In this document: one piece after another, positions 15,650-31,136 of the stretch | Layout: the number at the start of each line of letters is the position of its first letter | Position numbering within the stretch: position 1 is the first letter of the stretch | Assembly (NCBI GenBank): GCA_032173965.1 | Contig: JAVUNC010000025.1 | Span: forward strand, 17,622,001 to 17,686,000 | Direction: 5' to 3' | DNA from: Sitta carolinensis | Lineage: Eukaryota > Chordata > Aves > Passeriformes > Sittidae | Length of the DNA stretch: 64,000 bases | Translations under genes and position numbers: made by a program | The notes under the pieces: model-generated | Database searches by the model: none | What the model was told of the DNA's origin: nothing | What the model saw: only the letters and a program-made list of their open reading frames with translations

Positions 15650-18600
15650 TCAAAGAATCAAATACAAGGATTATATTTATCTCTGTATGTGGGAAAAGTC
15701 TACATTTTCTCTATATTAATTCTTAAGTAATTAATACATAAGCTATAGAAAAACTAAACCAGAAATAATGCACAAAGAAATTCTTTAGCTGTGTTTTCTT
15801 TCTAGTTAAAAACCGGTTTAGAACACAGATGTTGACAACGAAGGCATGAATGACGCTGAGAGGAACACTTAATTAAGGCATGAAGTTGGGACTACTCTCA
15901 TGTTGTGACTAATCATTCAGACTTCCCTCCCCTGAATGACACAGAAGGGAGGAAGAATGTCTTGTGTGTAATTTAATATCTTCTCCTCATGATAAGAAAT
16001 CTTCCAGACTCAAGTTCCAACAGCTATCTTTTTATCTTTTTTTTTTTTTTTCCTGTGTTTCCAATGCAAAGAATTCCTCCTCAAAAAAAGTTGTTCAAAC
16101 TACTATTTTAGGAGACTTTTAGACAAAACCGGTAGCCCATGTTACTTGATCACTCCAAGAGCATTCTTGGGTTCGTGTTTTGTCCTGTACATAGGTCTTT
16201 GAACCTTTGTAGAAACAAACCTACACGTACAACAAAAACATCCCTTTTAGCCAAGAAGTGAGAAATAGAAAACAGACACCGAGCAGTAGTCTGCAATGTC
16301 TGACATCAAACGACTCCCAGTACAGCAGTGTATTAAACTTCCCATGCTGCACTTTGCTCAGCTGACTTGAAAGAGCCCTGGAAGGCGATTCCTGAGTCTT
16401 CAGACATGCGGATGTGCGTGTGAAACAAACTGGCCCTTGCTCCCAGATGGCCTGATTAGCTATCAGAGCACATGGCTGGTGCTCAGCACACCCCTGTATC
16501 TTCATGCCTTTGCTAGAAATAACAATTATTTCAATTTCTTTGAAAGATATAAGAACAAAGTTTTCCAGGTCAAGTCACCCACTGCCACCACAGTACTCAG
16601 ATGTCTGCAGTAACAATATCCTATCTGCAAGACAACGCAGCACGGATTAAAAAACTCAAAAAACAAAAACCAAACAAAACGGTGAGTTTCTACCAACAGA
16701 GCAACATACTGCTAATATCAATGACTACCTGCTGTATGAAAAAAAAATGTTAAAACTTCTGTAAACAAACATTCCTGTCTAGATTTAGCATGGTTGAGTT
16801 AGAACTCTAAGTCAGACCTCTGCATTGCAAACTCTTTCACCACTCGTGTAAGACACAAAAAATATTTTCCCAATAAAGGGATGCTTTTGCTTTATACTGG
16901 TAATTTTAATTTCACCCCTCTCCCTTTTATATGCTGTAAACAAAGCTTTCCAGAGTTTGTATTACTTGCAAGTGTTGAGGAACATATTCAGTGTAGGTTA
17001 GCTGGGTAAACTGTGCTTTGTTCAAACTGAGAAATAGTTTAAAGTACTTGCAGTTCAATCAGCAAAATATTTGCATATCACATTTAAAGAGAATGGATTT
17101 TGCTACAACAGCAACCTTTTTAAAATCTTTATTTCCATGTGTACTCTACTAATGGAAACAGCAGTTTTTAGTAGCTATGTCTGTCTAGGCAGAAATACGA
17201 ATCTGCCAAGTTGCAAGCCTGTGAATTTAAAGACTCCTAAAAATAAAGCCAAACTTTACTCACATCATTTGGAAGTGACTACACTGCATGAAAGGTACTT
17301 AAATATACGAAATCCAAATATACTTCTAATTTTGATTAGGCACTTCAGCTTCCCAACCTCTTTACTGTAATCACAGTACCTTTATCATTACAGGCCTCAT
17401 GTTATGAAAACATTACACATATCAAGAATATGATCTAATTATTTGGCAAAGTCATGACTTACCAGTTTTGCTGCAGGAAGATAAACCCACAGAAATCAAA
17501 ACAGTGAGTTAGAGATACCAAATAATGTGATAGGGTTCTGTAATTTCCTTTCTTAGGGAGAAAAAAAGGGAAGAAAACAAAAGCAAAGCTGGGCTGTAAG
17601 AGGAAGATACTTGGTTTCCACTGAAAGCCAACATTCTTGACATAAATCCTACCACATTCATGGTATATTCTTGACACATGTACAGCATAAATCGTACCAA
17701 GTTCTCATGGAGCATGAACAGTGCTGAAAGCAGATCCAGGTCCAATCCTGTAACAGTATTCCTAATAACAGGAAAGTTTTAATTTAGGGGGCTTTGCTGA
17801 GACATATGATGCAAATTAAACCCTGACACTACTAACTGTTGCTCACTATCTGTGTGAAAACAGGTACTAAAACTCTCTCAGAACGAGGAGAACTTTGAGA
17901 TCAAGCAGCTAGAGCCATGTCAATTCTCACTTTAATCATGAGGACTTAAGACTCCAAGGCAACAAAACAATATTTCACACCACACTGCTGAAGAAAAGAG
18001 GACCAGCATCACTTTTTGGAATGTCTGGGGAAACATCAGTTGCCACCAACTTCACATAAAGAGCAGCCATATTCAATTCATACAATCATTTGAGTCTAAA
18101 ATACTTTCAATATTTAAAAAGACCTCTTGTTTTTTACTTTACAGTCTGAAACTTCTCCTATCATCAACTCCAAGTGACAAGAAACAGTTTTGCTGCGATA
18201 GCTTATCTAATATGTATTTGTTATAACACTGACAATGACTCAGCCCTTAGCACCAAACTGGAAAGCAAACAAATTTGCAGCTCAGCTGCTGTAGCATAAC
18301 ATACATTGCTTTTCCTGTGTCCCCAATTAACCTATGACAAGAAAAGGGACAAAATGTAGTAATTTATCAGACATGGGAAATATACTGTTTTGTGCAACAG
18401 TATGAAGTGAGTTCAGGCCAAACTGCCATGTAGTGCAAGATTACCCACATGGAAAGGATAAAGAAGTGATCCACATAAATAACAAAGCCTTTGTTGTTGT
18501 TTTAACACTTTATAGTATAAGTAAGCAAGCAAAGACATGTATATCAAGAATTGAGAAAAATTTGTGTCTGTGGCTTTTTTTTTTCCCAAACACTGTTAGT

Positions 18601-19701
18601 AGCAGTTAGTACAGTCAGGCATTTGAGACCTGAAGTCCAAGATTACCTAACATTTTGGACTACAAACAATAAAGCTGTTAGCTTTCCAAAACAAAGAGCC
18701 ACCCATCTCATCAGCTGTCCCATAAAAGCAATCAGTTAATTTAACTCAAGCTATTACTTGCATTTTCTTAACAGAAAAGAAGCTTTTACTCTTTTGTCCT
18801 TCTTGGGCATTACAATTTTTAAGCATTCAGTAAACTTCCTTTCTGCAAAAAAAAGTATTTAAGTCACACACCGTATTTGCTCACTCACAGGATTCCTGTG
18901 CCAACACTTTTAATATTAACCTTCTTTAACTCAAGACCATTCTGTTTTAGGCTGAGCACTCGAGTCTAGCACATGATCGCTGTCCTAAGATACCCTCTGG
19001 AATTCATGAGTAATCAAGAAAGCACGAAAGTGCCTTCCCCACACTGGTATCTGCCCAAATTATGTCTATCAAATCTGAAGTATTCACACGCTAGAGCTCC
19101 CGCTGATCACTCATTCACATACAGATGTTCTGTTTGCAAATGTTCTAAGTCTGGAAAATAAAGCCATCAGCTCGAATAAGCAACATTAAGCTGTTAACAG
19201 AAGAACTAATTGAAACCAGAGATTTTTTGCTAAGAATAGGCATTCCTACCTGTGTCAGGCATTACTAATTAACAATAAAATGCACAACGGTAAGATCAGA
19301 GGGAATAACCATAGTCCATACAGGTTTTTTTTCACTATGTAAAGACACATCAGCTAAGACTCGGCTCTGGGAGGCACAGCACAACAGTGCAGCCGAAAAC
19401 ATGATTTCATTTGGGACTAGTCTCAGCCTCCTCTCACACAGAAGTATGACAGCCTCTCCCATCTATAAAGAAGAACTGGTAAATGAACTGAAGCTTTTTC
19501 TTCCATCCTCTCCATTCCTCTCACTGCTGGATGCCTGCAAGCTTAGGTATTGTTCCTTAAAAAAAATGAAACATTAAAGTAAACTCTTAGGAAAGAGAGG
19601 AGAATACCAATGATAATACATGAGAATGAGAGGAGAATACATGAGAACACAAAATTCCATGGGAGGGGGAACCCCCAAACATATATTGGAGAGGATGTGT
19701 G

Positions 19702-19748
19702 TTCTATAATTTATTAAATAAATATATTAAATATATTAATATTTAAAC
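19702..19748. repeat. AT-only imperfect palindromic stretch
   Basis: A run almost entirely of A and T (TTTATTAAATAAATATATTAA type) with several overlapping inverted copies of TTAATATA. It is low-complexity sequence with no assigned role. Confidence 0.7.
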
Positions 19749-22700
19749 TTTATTGTTAACCTCATATTAAAGCTGCATAAGTCAAGGGGATGTCACTTTT
19801 GCTGTTCACTGAATGATATGAAAATCTCAGTGAGCAAAACAAGATGTCTAAATGTAAGACCAATGACTTCCTACCAAAATTTATCAGATGTCCTTACAAA
19901 GACTTCACTGGAAATCCTTGGCATTGGACATCTGACAGATTATTCAAAGAAAGGAAAAAACCTCACACACCACTGCAGTGAAGAACCAAAGAAAAACAAA
20001 ATTAAACTACGAAATGACCCAGCCCTGTTTGGTCTGTGATGTATTTCTATTTAAAAAATTTATCCATCCCTGACAATCAAGTTCTGAGGAAATACATCCA
20101 CTTTAAGCACACATCAGGCTATGATTTTTCACAAGTAGAACAAAGTAACAGTCAAACCAAAGGAACAAAAGACTGGTTTAGTATCACCTTCTGTGAGCAG
20201 GATCAAGATTACCAACTTACACATGCTGGCATGGTACAACTTGGCTTGGATTCATAAGTCTTCTCCAAATCCTTTACAAGTGCAGACAGAAACTTGCAAC
20301 AGAAAGAAAATGTCAACAGGGAGGAACTCCTGTCAGTCTTACCCAAAACAGAGCAATCTAAAAAAGGGTAAAATAAATCTGAGATACAGCTAATCTAAGT
20401 ATTTCTACACTAACTTCCATTTGAGTAAAATTACCTATTGTTATCCTCCATGGTTTAGTAAGCAAGGCTAGAGAATCAAGTTTTCACACACATCAACACT
20501 GTGAAACTAGAAAAGCTGGAGAGAAATATCAGGCCCCACAAAGATTTCTTACTAAAAATTCATGCCTTGCAGTCATGGTCAACTGGAGAACATGCAAGGG
20601 GAAAGTAAACTGCTAGTTAGCAGCTTAAAATTCATCAAGGCATTACACATCCTCAAGAGAAGAGAGGGATCTCTAAGTTAGAAACTAAAATAAGAAAAAA
20701 AATTACATGTTGTAGCAGCTTTGAATCACTGTTCTTTAAGCCCTTTCCCCTAAAAATAAATTACTACTGCAGCCATTCAATTTGTCCATTAGCAAAGGAG
20801 TTAAGAACCATTATTTTCTTTTGCATTTTTCTCTGCAGATATAGTAAACACCCAGCTGTGGAGTGAAAGAAAAAAAACCCCAAACACCAAAACAGAAATC
20901 AACAATTCCCTACCACCCAAACTAATAAACCCTGACTAAGCATACTCCTGCTATTTGTGCCATCTTCTTGCAAGAGCAGAGTAAGCTGCTCATTCAGAAA
21001 AAAAAACCCAAGCAACTGAAGGCAAAGATGACAAACACAAGTCACCCTCTTCTGTTTTAACAGCAAAGTTGGAAAGTTTGGCAAAGGGAAGGCAAACTGA
21101 ACAAAGAAGATGAAAAATTAACTTAGACAGGAAGGGAGAGAGGAAAAACTGAGAGCTGACATAGCTGCTTACACTATTAATAGAATCAGCACACAGCTAT
21201 GTACATGGATTACATCTTCCATGACCTTCTAAGGGAGTTCAGTAACCCAACCTACCTCCCTCCTTCCCAGGCTTTTCAATGCAATGGTCAATACTGCTTG
21301 CTTTTGGTAGAACCACATTTCATAAGCATACAAAATCAAGCAACACAACGCCACACCATCAAAAGTTTGGCACAACATATTAATACCTTTATACATGGCT
21401 TATTTCTAACTTGCAAATCAGATGCTGATTTCTCAGACCAAATTTCAGAAAAAGCTTTGCCAATCCAGCAGTTAATTCCTCTCCAAGACATGGTTTTACT
21501 CCTGTCTTCATTTTTACATGACATTTACCTGCTCACAACATTCACTTCAACCATCCTAATAAACTGACATAAGCCAGAAGGCAGCAGTTTTCCTGCTGGT
21601 TCAGTGGCCATATTCAGCTGAGCTCTCTAGGGCCAGAAGAGCCACATGAAGTTTGGATCCAAACAGCTTGAATGTAACCATGGTGCCACTGAGCAAAAAC
21701 CAGTTCAGGTATTTTTCACTGTAGCAACATCTAGTTTGGTACTCTCTCATTACCATTCAATTCTAATCATGCTCAACAGCAGGACCACACGAAGTTCATT
21801 TTCAAGTATCATTCCTTAATCCATGCATGCCCATAGGTTCCAAGAAATGCTCTCAGCTCTTGAATTGCTGAAGAAATGTGCATACGAGTTTAGATGATTC
21901 ATCAGTTCTTACACACAGCACAAGAAAAAACACAGAACTGCAGTTACTTAAGTCTGATATTCAGGAAATGACTGTGCACGTGGAATGTGCTTACACTTTG
22001 ATGAATGCATCTAACAAATAAAAAGTAGGATAGAGAAGCTCTTATGACACTATCAAGCAAGAGGCATTAACCAGGGTGAGACAGTATTGATTCTCAACAT
22101 GGGAACAGCAGAAAGCATGTTCCTTGCATGGAGGCTTTGACTGAGCCCTGAGGAGAGCAGGGAAATTGGAAAAACACATCTCCAAGGGTGAACCCAGGAG
22201 CAACTGAAACCAGTGCTAAAGACGGACATAACAGCAAGATCTAAAACTTCCCAGCTGAAGTTCTGCAGCTCTCACCGCTACTTAAAAGTGCTTAAACATT
22301 AATGAGTTTTTCTGCTCTCCCAGGTCTCATCTGGTAAAGAAAGCTACAAGTCTCAAATCTCCAAAGGCAAAGACCGGGCTGATTCAGCTTGCAAATGACA
22401 CGGAGAAAGAAAGATTGTATCTTCTTTAACACAAAGTGGGACTTTCCAGGCTGCTAGCCAGGTTAGGTGGGATGTGCCTGTTCTCAAAATTGTGGCAGTT
22501 TAACCAAAAGGCGCTGTTTTAAAATCGAGTCAGTGAAGGCACTGCAAATACACCTGCAGTCCTTCAATCTTTAATCTAGTTTCCATTAACTTAATCTAAC
22601 TGCTCATCAGGAAAATAAAATAGAGTTCAGATCTAAAAATGTACACAGAAAAGTGCACTGGCTTAAACAGAGTAATAAAAAAAATAGGCGAAGTTTGTCT

Positions 22701-22749
22701 AACAAATCTCTGAATACAGACAATGTCTTTAAGTCTAAAGCACCTGCAC

Positions 22750-22815
22750 TCCCCCCCCCAAAAAAAAAAAAAACAAAAACAAAAAAAGAAAACAAAAAAA
22801 ACCCCACAACAACCA
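22750..22815. repeat. C-run followed by A-rich tract
   Basis: Nine C then about 13 A, followed by AAAC and AAAG units. It is a simple repeat in EGLN1 intron 1, and a likely place for length errors. Confidence 0.9.
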
Positions 22816-25800
22816 AAAAAGCATTTATATAAGCACATCTAAGATATGTCAGTGCTTCGAACCAGTAATAGCTCCCTCCCCTAATGTTCAATGTAACTCA
22901 TTTCAAACACAACACTTGGCTTTGCAGCTAAGAAGGGTCTAAAGCATTATTTGATTTGTGTCAGTCTAAATTTGTCTACAGTATGAATAAATAAGTTGAC
23001 CAAAACATTTCAGATCAAAACAACTGTTGAATAATGTTAAATATGTTTGTAGAATTGGCAGGCCTCCATGGCTAACTCCCTATTCCCTTCAAGGGGAGCA
23101 GACTCATGACTCACTGTTTTGGTGCTGTATAAAAATTTGACAGAGAAGTCAGACAACACAAATTTTAAGAGTCTGTTTTTAATTCAATACCATAATTGCT
23201 TTGAAATTAAGAAAACCATTTAGAAAATAAGTACTTTGAAATCTTTTTCCTCAAGATTAGGCAGAGCTTTCTGCTCTCGCATGAGACTACTCAACTTCCT
23301 AGTTTTATCACTGCCCGTTCAAAAAGGGCAGAGAGCAGCAACGTCTTTAAGAACTAAAAATGACATAACACTAAAGCAAATTACAACAGTGCACTAAAAT
23401 AGTATGAAGTTAAGTCTCATTCAGCTATATCACTTAAAATATATTCTGACAGCACTTTGTGCACACCAGATTTCCAGAGCCAACCACATGACATCAGCAG
23501 ACACGCTGATGCACAGCATGCAAAAGAGCATGATTACCTATTTTTAGATTGTTACGTATTATCAGCAAATTTTTTTAGTTGTGCAAGATCTACTAGGTAA
23601 ACTTTCAACAACAACGGGACTCAACCTTAAGGGGTCTTTTTCAATCCTAATGATGCTGTGACACACTACCTTAAAAATAAAGCATGCACATTAGCCCAAA
23701 CAAAAAGGCTGGGGACTTAGCACCAGGAGACGCTGGAAAGGAAAAACAGCAAGGATTAAGGGTGGGCAAGAGGTGGTTGTTTTTTGTTTTCCATTTTAAA
23801 CCAAACCTTACTGAATTATCTGTGAAGGTAAAAGGCTGAGAAAGTTAGCATCTAAGGAATGTCACTCATCATGTCTGCCATTCACTCCTCAAAACTATAC
23901 ACAATGAGAAGTCAAGAATTTCTTTCTTATAGAAGACAAACCATACACAATCATTTTGCTAACTACTAGGAGGGAGACTCATTTCTTACTTAAAACTGCA
24001 ATTTTGTTTCTGTTTTAGGGAACAAAATAGCCACATAACCAAAATTTAGCTTGTAGGAGAGGTATCTTTATATAAATTTGAACCTTGCACAACTGCATGG
24101 GAACAGGATTCTGTGTTTAATACTATGGTTAGCCAGATATTTGGAAATACTTGTGCACCAATGTCCTTAAGTTTAGTAAATGTTCATGTAGATGCAGTAA
24201 TATGTCCAAATCTAGAGGTACCACCTCTAGATTTTAACCACAGAAAGATTTACTGTCATAAACAGTATGCCAAGGAGAATGATTTTAAAAGAGGTTTTAA
24301 GGCTGTTTTCAAGGGGACATATGTGATTCAGCACGCTCACAGAATTCCAAACTTCACACCATACACTATAGCATTCACTCCTACTATTAGAGTCCACACA
24401 ATTATTTGGAATTATTTATCTATTACAGAAAAAGAAGTAACTATGCTCTAAAATGCTATTAGACATTTATTTATGGACAGATTTCATTTATATTAGCACT
24501 GCACAGAAGTCTGACTAAGGTTTAAAGCCAAACAGAAACAAGCAGCCTGTAATATGCTTTTGAACCAACTACAATTTAAATGCAAGAAATGCTGACTCTG
24601 CCCATGTTACTTTTATGGGCTTTCACACATAAACTGTCTCCATCCAAGCTTTTCTTTGCAATCCCACCACTGTCCTGTAATAGGGCCTCTTTCCTAGCTG
24701 GCATAAACAACACTTAGGGGTTTCGTTGTTTTAACCACATCATCCGATGTATCCAGTTCAGATGCACGCAGGCATTAAACAAATCTACTTATATTCCAGC
24801 TGTCTCAAGTTCCCACCAGTCCCTGGGCAAAGCCCTGTGGAGCAGCTGAGGCCATGCAGCACTACAGCTGATGATAAACACCAGGAGCAGGACTGCTGAC
24901 GCTGGCATGCCAAGACGGAAAAGTGACTCCCAACCCCCCTTCTCTGTACGTCCCAGCAGAGCCAGCCATGTCATTCCAGGTTAAGGAGGCATTCTGCTGC
25001 AGCAGGGAGGCTGTCCTGGCTCTGGAATTCCTGGAGGAGAGTGGCTCAGGAATGCAGTGTATTTGCTCTAGGAGCACGCAGCCTTGTGAGCACGAGAAAG
25101 ATCTGAACGTACCCAACACTGACTCCAGGGAGCAAAAAACACCTGAGGAAACTCTGCTTGTCTGGCTGACACAAAAGCCCCACTGTCTTCTGAAATGCTA
25201 ATTCAGCTGACCATACAGTGCATTAATGTTCATGGCAGCAACAAGATTATCTCTAGGTTAGGACACCCTGGAGAGCTCCTTGGTGCTGCTTCAACTGGCT
25301 CTTTCCCAGTCTCCCCATCAGTCACAACCACTGGCCCAGGAGACCAGCAGGATGGAAAAACATACCACTCTCATGCCTTGGGAAAAATAGAACATGCTGC
25401 AGTTATCAACTATAAATTGGTTAAAACAGACCCATCTGGTTTGTTCCAAGTCTGTTTATATACTAGGCATTAGGGAGCTGCTATGAAGAAAATCAATCCA
25501 ATAAAAAAAGTTTCCTCTTTGCCACTATTTCAGCAACAAAAATAGTATTTTATATCTATCTCTCTCTCTCTTTCAAATTACTCACCCTTCCTAAAAGGCA
25601 AGTAGGCTTTCCCAGAGATTAGTCCTTTCCTGTGAACAACAACTAAAAAGCCTGTTATTGTTAAGTGACAAGGCTCCTGTCAATCAGACTGGTTATGACT
25701 GTCTATAACAACAAGTATTCTGGTTAGAAGTCACATGCTAACCTCAAATTCCAAATTTCCCATTCTAAAAATCAGAAGGTGACAGAACCCAAACTCTACA

Positions 25801-28800
25801 CAAAGTGGTGATGTAAGCAAAAATGCCAAAGCCATGGTGTATAAAACATGACAGGAACAAGAAAGCTCCTCTTTAACAACTTGTCACTGAAACTTACCCC
25901 CACCCTTCCAAGGCATTCAGAAGAGCACAGAACCAGGACCTCTCCCCTCAAACCAAGTTATAAATCTCAACAATAGCTGTGTTAGTATTCAGCCAGCACT
26001 TACATACTCTTAAACCTTCTTAAAAGCACTGTATTTAGCGAGAAAAAGAAGCACACTATTCCACATCCCATCTAGAAATAAGGGATTTCAAGACAGGATA
26101 CACTGTATCCGGTCTTCCTGTTTCTGCAGAAAGGTTTATCTGTATGCCCCTAAAAATCCAATCAGAAGAAACTCTCCTGGTAAACCAAAGGACAGCTAGG
26201 GCTTTGCAATCTGCAGTACTCACTGAGGAGAGATTGCAGGGATTAGCAATAGTAGCCTAGATCAGAGGTGTCACGTCAGACCAAGAGCACTGTTCCACAG
26301 CACATATTTATGCAACCTACATGCAAGATCTACAGAGCTTAAGTAAAGACTGTTCCCAGCTTAACGTTGTGCCAATTAAAGAAAAAAAAAAAAAAAACAA
26401 AAACGAGGCAAGAGCATAAAGGATGACAAAGTGTTTGCCTTAGTCTGCAAATAACCCGAAACAACTCATACCCAAGGTATGAGCTCATCATCAACTCAAG
26501 TAACAGCAATGGAAATTACTGATGGACAGACAATGTGCAGTGAAACTAAAGGAAGATGAAGAAAGTAAACACCAGAAGGAATGGCAACACTGACAAAAGT
26601 CTGCATTATTGAAAAGGGGAAAGTAATGCCGAGTATCACGAGAACTAAGGAAGAAACAGCATGGCAGCCAATTCTAAAAATCTTAAAGAGTCCAGATTTC
26701 TATACAGTCAACTTCCCCTCCAAGTCGGCAAGCAATTACTTCAGATTTCAGGATTGGCAGAAATAGTCTTTCAAGGAGAGACCATACTTTTTAATAAAAT
26801 TTCTACGCAATTATTGAAAATAAACAACAGATCTCCAAGAACATGTATCTGGTATTGCACACTAACACTGGGCAGCAGTTTCTAAATAGCAGACTACACT
26901 TCAAGAAATTATCTGTGGGTAGCCAACTGATTTACTAATTTCTACTATGTGTAGTAAATGGCCCTGTATCTTTAGTATAAAGACACTACAGATCCCAAAA
27001 CATTTTTCTATCCTCTCGATGTCACAGTTGTTCAGAGATGGGAACCAAGAAGAGGAAAGTTGATTCTGAAGGCAGAGAAAGGCTGTAGGGAAGGAACAGG
27101 GAGGAAGGGGAGGAGTGGGCAAGGAAGGACCTGTGGACAGTGGATGCACTTTCCAACCGTGTGCTGCAGCAAGGATGGAAGCAAGTCCCACAGCACGGGT
27201 TTTAAATGTGACTGCCCTGCTACCAACCCCACGAAATCAAGCTGCAAGCACTAACAAGGGAGATACCCCAGCAGGCCTCAGCTGTAATTGGCTTTGGGTG
27301 TCTTCCAGCCTCTTAATGAACCACCATAAACATCTTGGACATCGAGGGTTACTCTTAGCACACAGATTTGCAACCAAAGATACAAAAAAGCTGCTGCTCC
27401 ACGCACAGCACTGTGCTCATATCCACCCACTGCGTGCAGAAGGCTGTTCACATCATCAGTACTCCAGGTAAAAAATCCTTGCATGGAGTGGCTGTGAAAA
27501 AAGCCACTTACCTCTCTGAAAGCCAGCTCTGCTCTCAAGCCTATTGATCAACTTGGTGCACACACAGATCAGTAAACAGACTGATATACTTTATTTCCAG
27601 GATCGATCAATACCAGCAATGCGGTACAGCTACCATGAAGACAATTGAGTTGCTCCTGAAAACAAGAATTTACTTCCTCTGTAAAGACAACCCTTAAGTA
27701 AGGGTTCCCAAACCAAAATAACTGTTCCTTAAAAATAAAGGCTAGATGATGAAAAAAAAGTGTAACAGATTTTTCAAAGGAAAAAAAAAAAAATCTCAAA
27801 GGGACTCCATCTTCCCATCACTGACAAATTCTGTTTCCTACTGAGCCCCTGAAGAATTCATCACTCCCTCCAGAAAGCTATTCCCAACGGGAAGGGGTGG
27901 GTCAGAGGGAGGAAGACCGGGGGAGGGAGGGGGTGGGTGCATTGGAATTTTCACTCTTCAAAGGCAAGTTTTCTCTGGGGTTTTAATATAGAGCTATTCT
28001 AAGTTGAATTGCAGAACTCTAAGTCTCAATGGTAAGGAAGAATCATTTAATACTAGCTTTGTCTTTCAGTGGGTGTGTTCCTTCAAAATAGCAGGATGTG
28101 AGTGTAGAAAGAGTAGAAGACACAGTAAAAACTAGCAATCTGCTAAATTCAGGTTGCTATGTGAGACAAATTGAAAATAAAGCTAGCTGATAGTATCTTC
28201 ATCTACATTTCATGTCCTGCAGTGGAATATTATTTTCCATATTTACAAGGTCCTTTATAATGCTATAGGACTAAACAGGTAAAAATAATGTATGTTTATC
28301 TTATTACCTCTTACAATATAATTTTGGCATTGCCTTGGCTCATGAGTGAGACAACTCCCATTTTCTATTTTCACTAAGGAAAATGACAAAGTCAGGACTC
28401 CAGTATAGGAACTCCTGTGTTGTTCTTGAGTCTGTTCCAGGTGTTAGGAGGCCTTCAAGAGACATTACATGTAATTTTGTCCAAGCTATAGTGGAGATTT
28501 AATACAAATTTACTCAACCCATTAATTTTAATGCAAACATTAAGCATTTTTAAATATAAAGCACTTGAACCACGGATCTTACTTCAAGGCATTTTTTAAT
28601 ATAGAACAGGAAAGGAAAGACCATAAAATACTAAATTCCAGTTTCATTTTCACTAGACAAACTAACCTCCTTTTAGTGAAAAATGAGGTCTTACCAGCAG
28701 GATTCCCAGAAGACCTGCACTATTTCTGTATGACCTGAGAAAAGGGGTGAAGGAGCACAGTGATGGTATTTACCATCAGTACCTAAATACACTGCAGTCC

Positions 28801-29984
28801 CTCCCAGCCCTGGCTGCAGAAAGGCACACAGAGTGGTATAAAATGATATCAACTGCCTAAACATCAAACGAGAGGTGAAATTCGGAAAGACAAGTGCGAA
28901 GAAATACCCGGGAAAAGAAAAAAGCTTATACAGTGATGTCTTCTAAACTGATACCATCACTTTAGAAAAAAAATTAATAAATACGGCTGTTCTCCCAAGA
29001 ACTTCATCTTGGCACAGCAAGGGAGCAACTAGTGTTCTAAATCACTAAACAAGGAAAGGCAACACAGAATACATCAACCTGCCAGCATACAATATCAGGG
29101 TATATTTGTACATTAACTACTGTGCTTCTGCTTGCCTACCTTGATCAGCAGATCCAGAAAAGCTGCACAGAAGCTCAGCAGAATGACTAGAATCATGAAA
29201 CAGTACCCATTGGATAAATACGAAAAAGACTACAATTCTTCAATTTAGAAGGAAAGTGTGTCAGCCAAAAAAATGCATGCAAGCAAATGTCAGACTTTTA
29301 AGAATATGAAAAGTAAAGCTACTGGGAAGTGAGTTTCACAATACAGTCTAGGAGACACTGAAATCCCCACCAGTGGTTTTAAACAAAAGGAAGTTCCTTT
29401 TCCATCTAATCAAACTGCAGGACTCGCTGTGACAGGATGTGGCAGAAGCCAAAAGTACAAATGGCTTTTAAAACAATATTACATAAATTAATGGCAATGT
29501 GTCCATTCATCTGCACGTATTACAGGCAGTGGTCTAGATACAACCTCTGTCTCAGAGTTCTTGGACTACAGAGGGACATGGCACATGAGAACATAATTTT
29601 ATATACACTTTGAAGCTTTATACACAGAACAACTATTGATTATTTACCACAACTACATAATAGTGTAAAGGCTGATGACAAATACTTGTGTGAAAGAGAC
29701 ATTTGATAAGGAAGAGCTCCACTGAGCAAACACAAGAAGGCAGCCTGCTAGAACCTAACTGAATTAGCCAGAGTGCAAAAAGCACAAGCTTTCAGCAGAG
29801 TAGGTCTTCGGCACCTGAACAACAAGAACAAATGGTTTTAAATTGTAGGGGTTTTTTTTATAGTAAGACTGGATACTCCTCAAAAACGCTTAGCTTTAAC
29901 GTACAATTGATGCCTAGCATCTAGCTCAAACAGAAGGTCACCTCAGATGAACACAGCTCCATCTGGCTTCCATTTCCCACTAGA

Positions 29985-30245
29985 TATGCGGCAGGAAGGC
30001 CGAGCTGCCATCCCCGGAGAGGCACAGGGCTCTTATCTGGCTGACGCAGTCCCTGTGGAGCACAGGCCATGGCCAGGGTGCCTGCAGCCCCTGCACCTGG
30101 CAGAGAGCAGCAGCCGAGCAGCAGCACCCCGTCCTGTGCGCCCTGCAGGGCCGCTCCCAGCGCCTGCCCCTCTCCTGGGGCAAGGGACACCCTGCAGAGA
30201 ACGGCAGCACGGGCGGGAGCTGCAAGCTTGGGTGGGGAACACAGA
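29985..30245. other. CpG-bearing GC-rich island in EGLN1 intron 1
   Basis: About 260 nt of sharply GC-rich sequence with CpG sites and repeated GCAGC, CCTGC and GGCAG words, set in AT-rich intron about 10 kb from exon 1. Open frames exist in both directions but are not protein-like beyond composition. It could be an intronic regulatory element. It resembles the block in intron 4 in composition only. Confidence 0.5.
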
Positions 30246-31136
30246 GGAGAGAAAAGGACTAAAAGGTAGAGGGAAGAGGTAAGGATTGTAACTTGAGAGC
30301 GGCAGGTTTTTGATTTATTCAACAGCCTGGCAAAATACGTAAGCCTGACTCTTACCAGTTCAAATCTTCCGTCCCCACACTTACCTTTTTTTAATATGGA
30401 GTGGGTAGAATTTTTCATAAGTAAAATAAAACTGAAATGTACCAAAAACAGTATTTGTTTGTTACAAATTTACTACATAAATAAAGTAAAAATACATTAA
30501 ATATCAAAAGTAAAGCACTTTTTGGTAGTTTGTGGCTTTGAAACAGCGTATTTCATTTTTCTGTCTGTCTTGCAAGAAAAGGATAACTGTGCCTGCTGCA
30601 CTATGCCCTCTCAGTACAGAAGTGGACCCAAGATCATATATAACTTAAAAAAATAATTTTGGAGAGAAAGTATGAATCCCCTACAGGTTTAGGGGAAATT
30701 AAGACTTTAATTTCTTAAGTATTTGCTTAAATCAGTCTTGTGAAGTGTACACATGCTTTGTATCAACAAGCTGTGCTAGGAAAGGACTGTGCTATGAGCA
30801 TATGCACAAATGAATGGAAAACCAGGCAACTTGGGAGAAAACAGAAAGAGGCAGCAGCGCAGACTTAGTAATAGTGACAATCTGGATGACCAAAAGGGAT
30901 CCAAGGCAGGAATACCTCAAACAGTTACATTACTGGCACATTTGACCACAATGATCCTTTAGGGAGCAAATGACACTAGTAGGAAGACAGACTCCAGGTA
31001 ACTTCATTCAGAGATGCAATAAGCCAGTCTTACATTGACAGTGCCACTGCAGGAAAAAATACTCTAACAAATTGCAAAATTTGGCTTGTTTTGTATCTTT
31101 TCCATTTCAAACTGCGGTATTTTTTTTCCATGGGAA

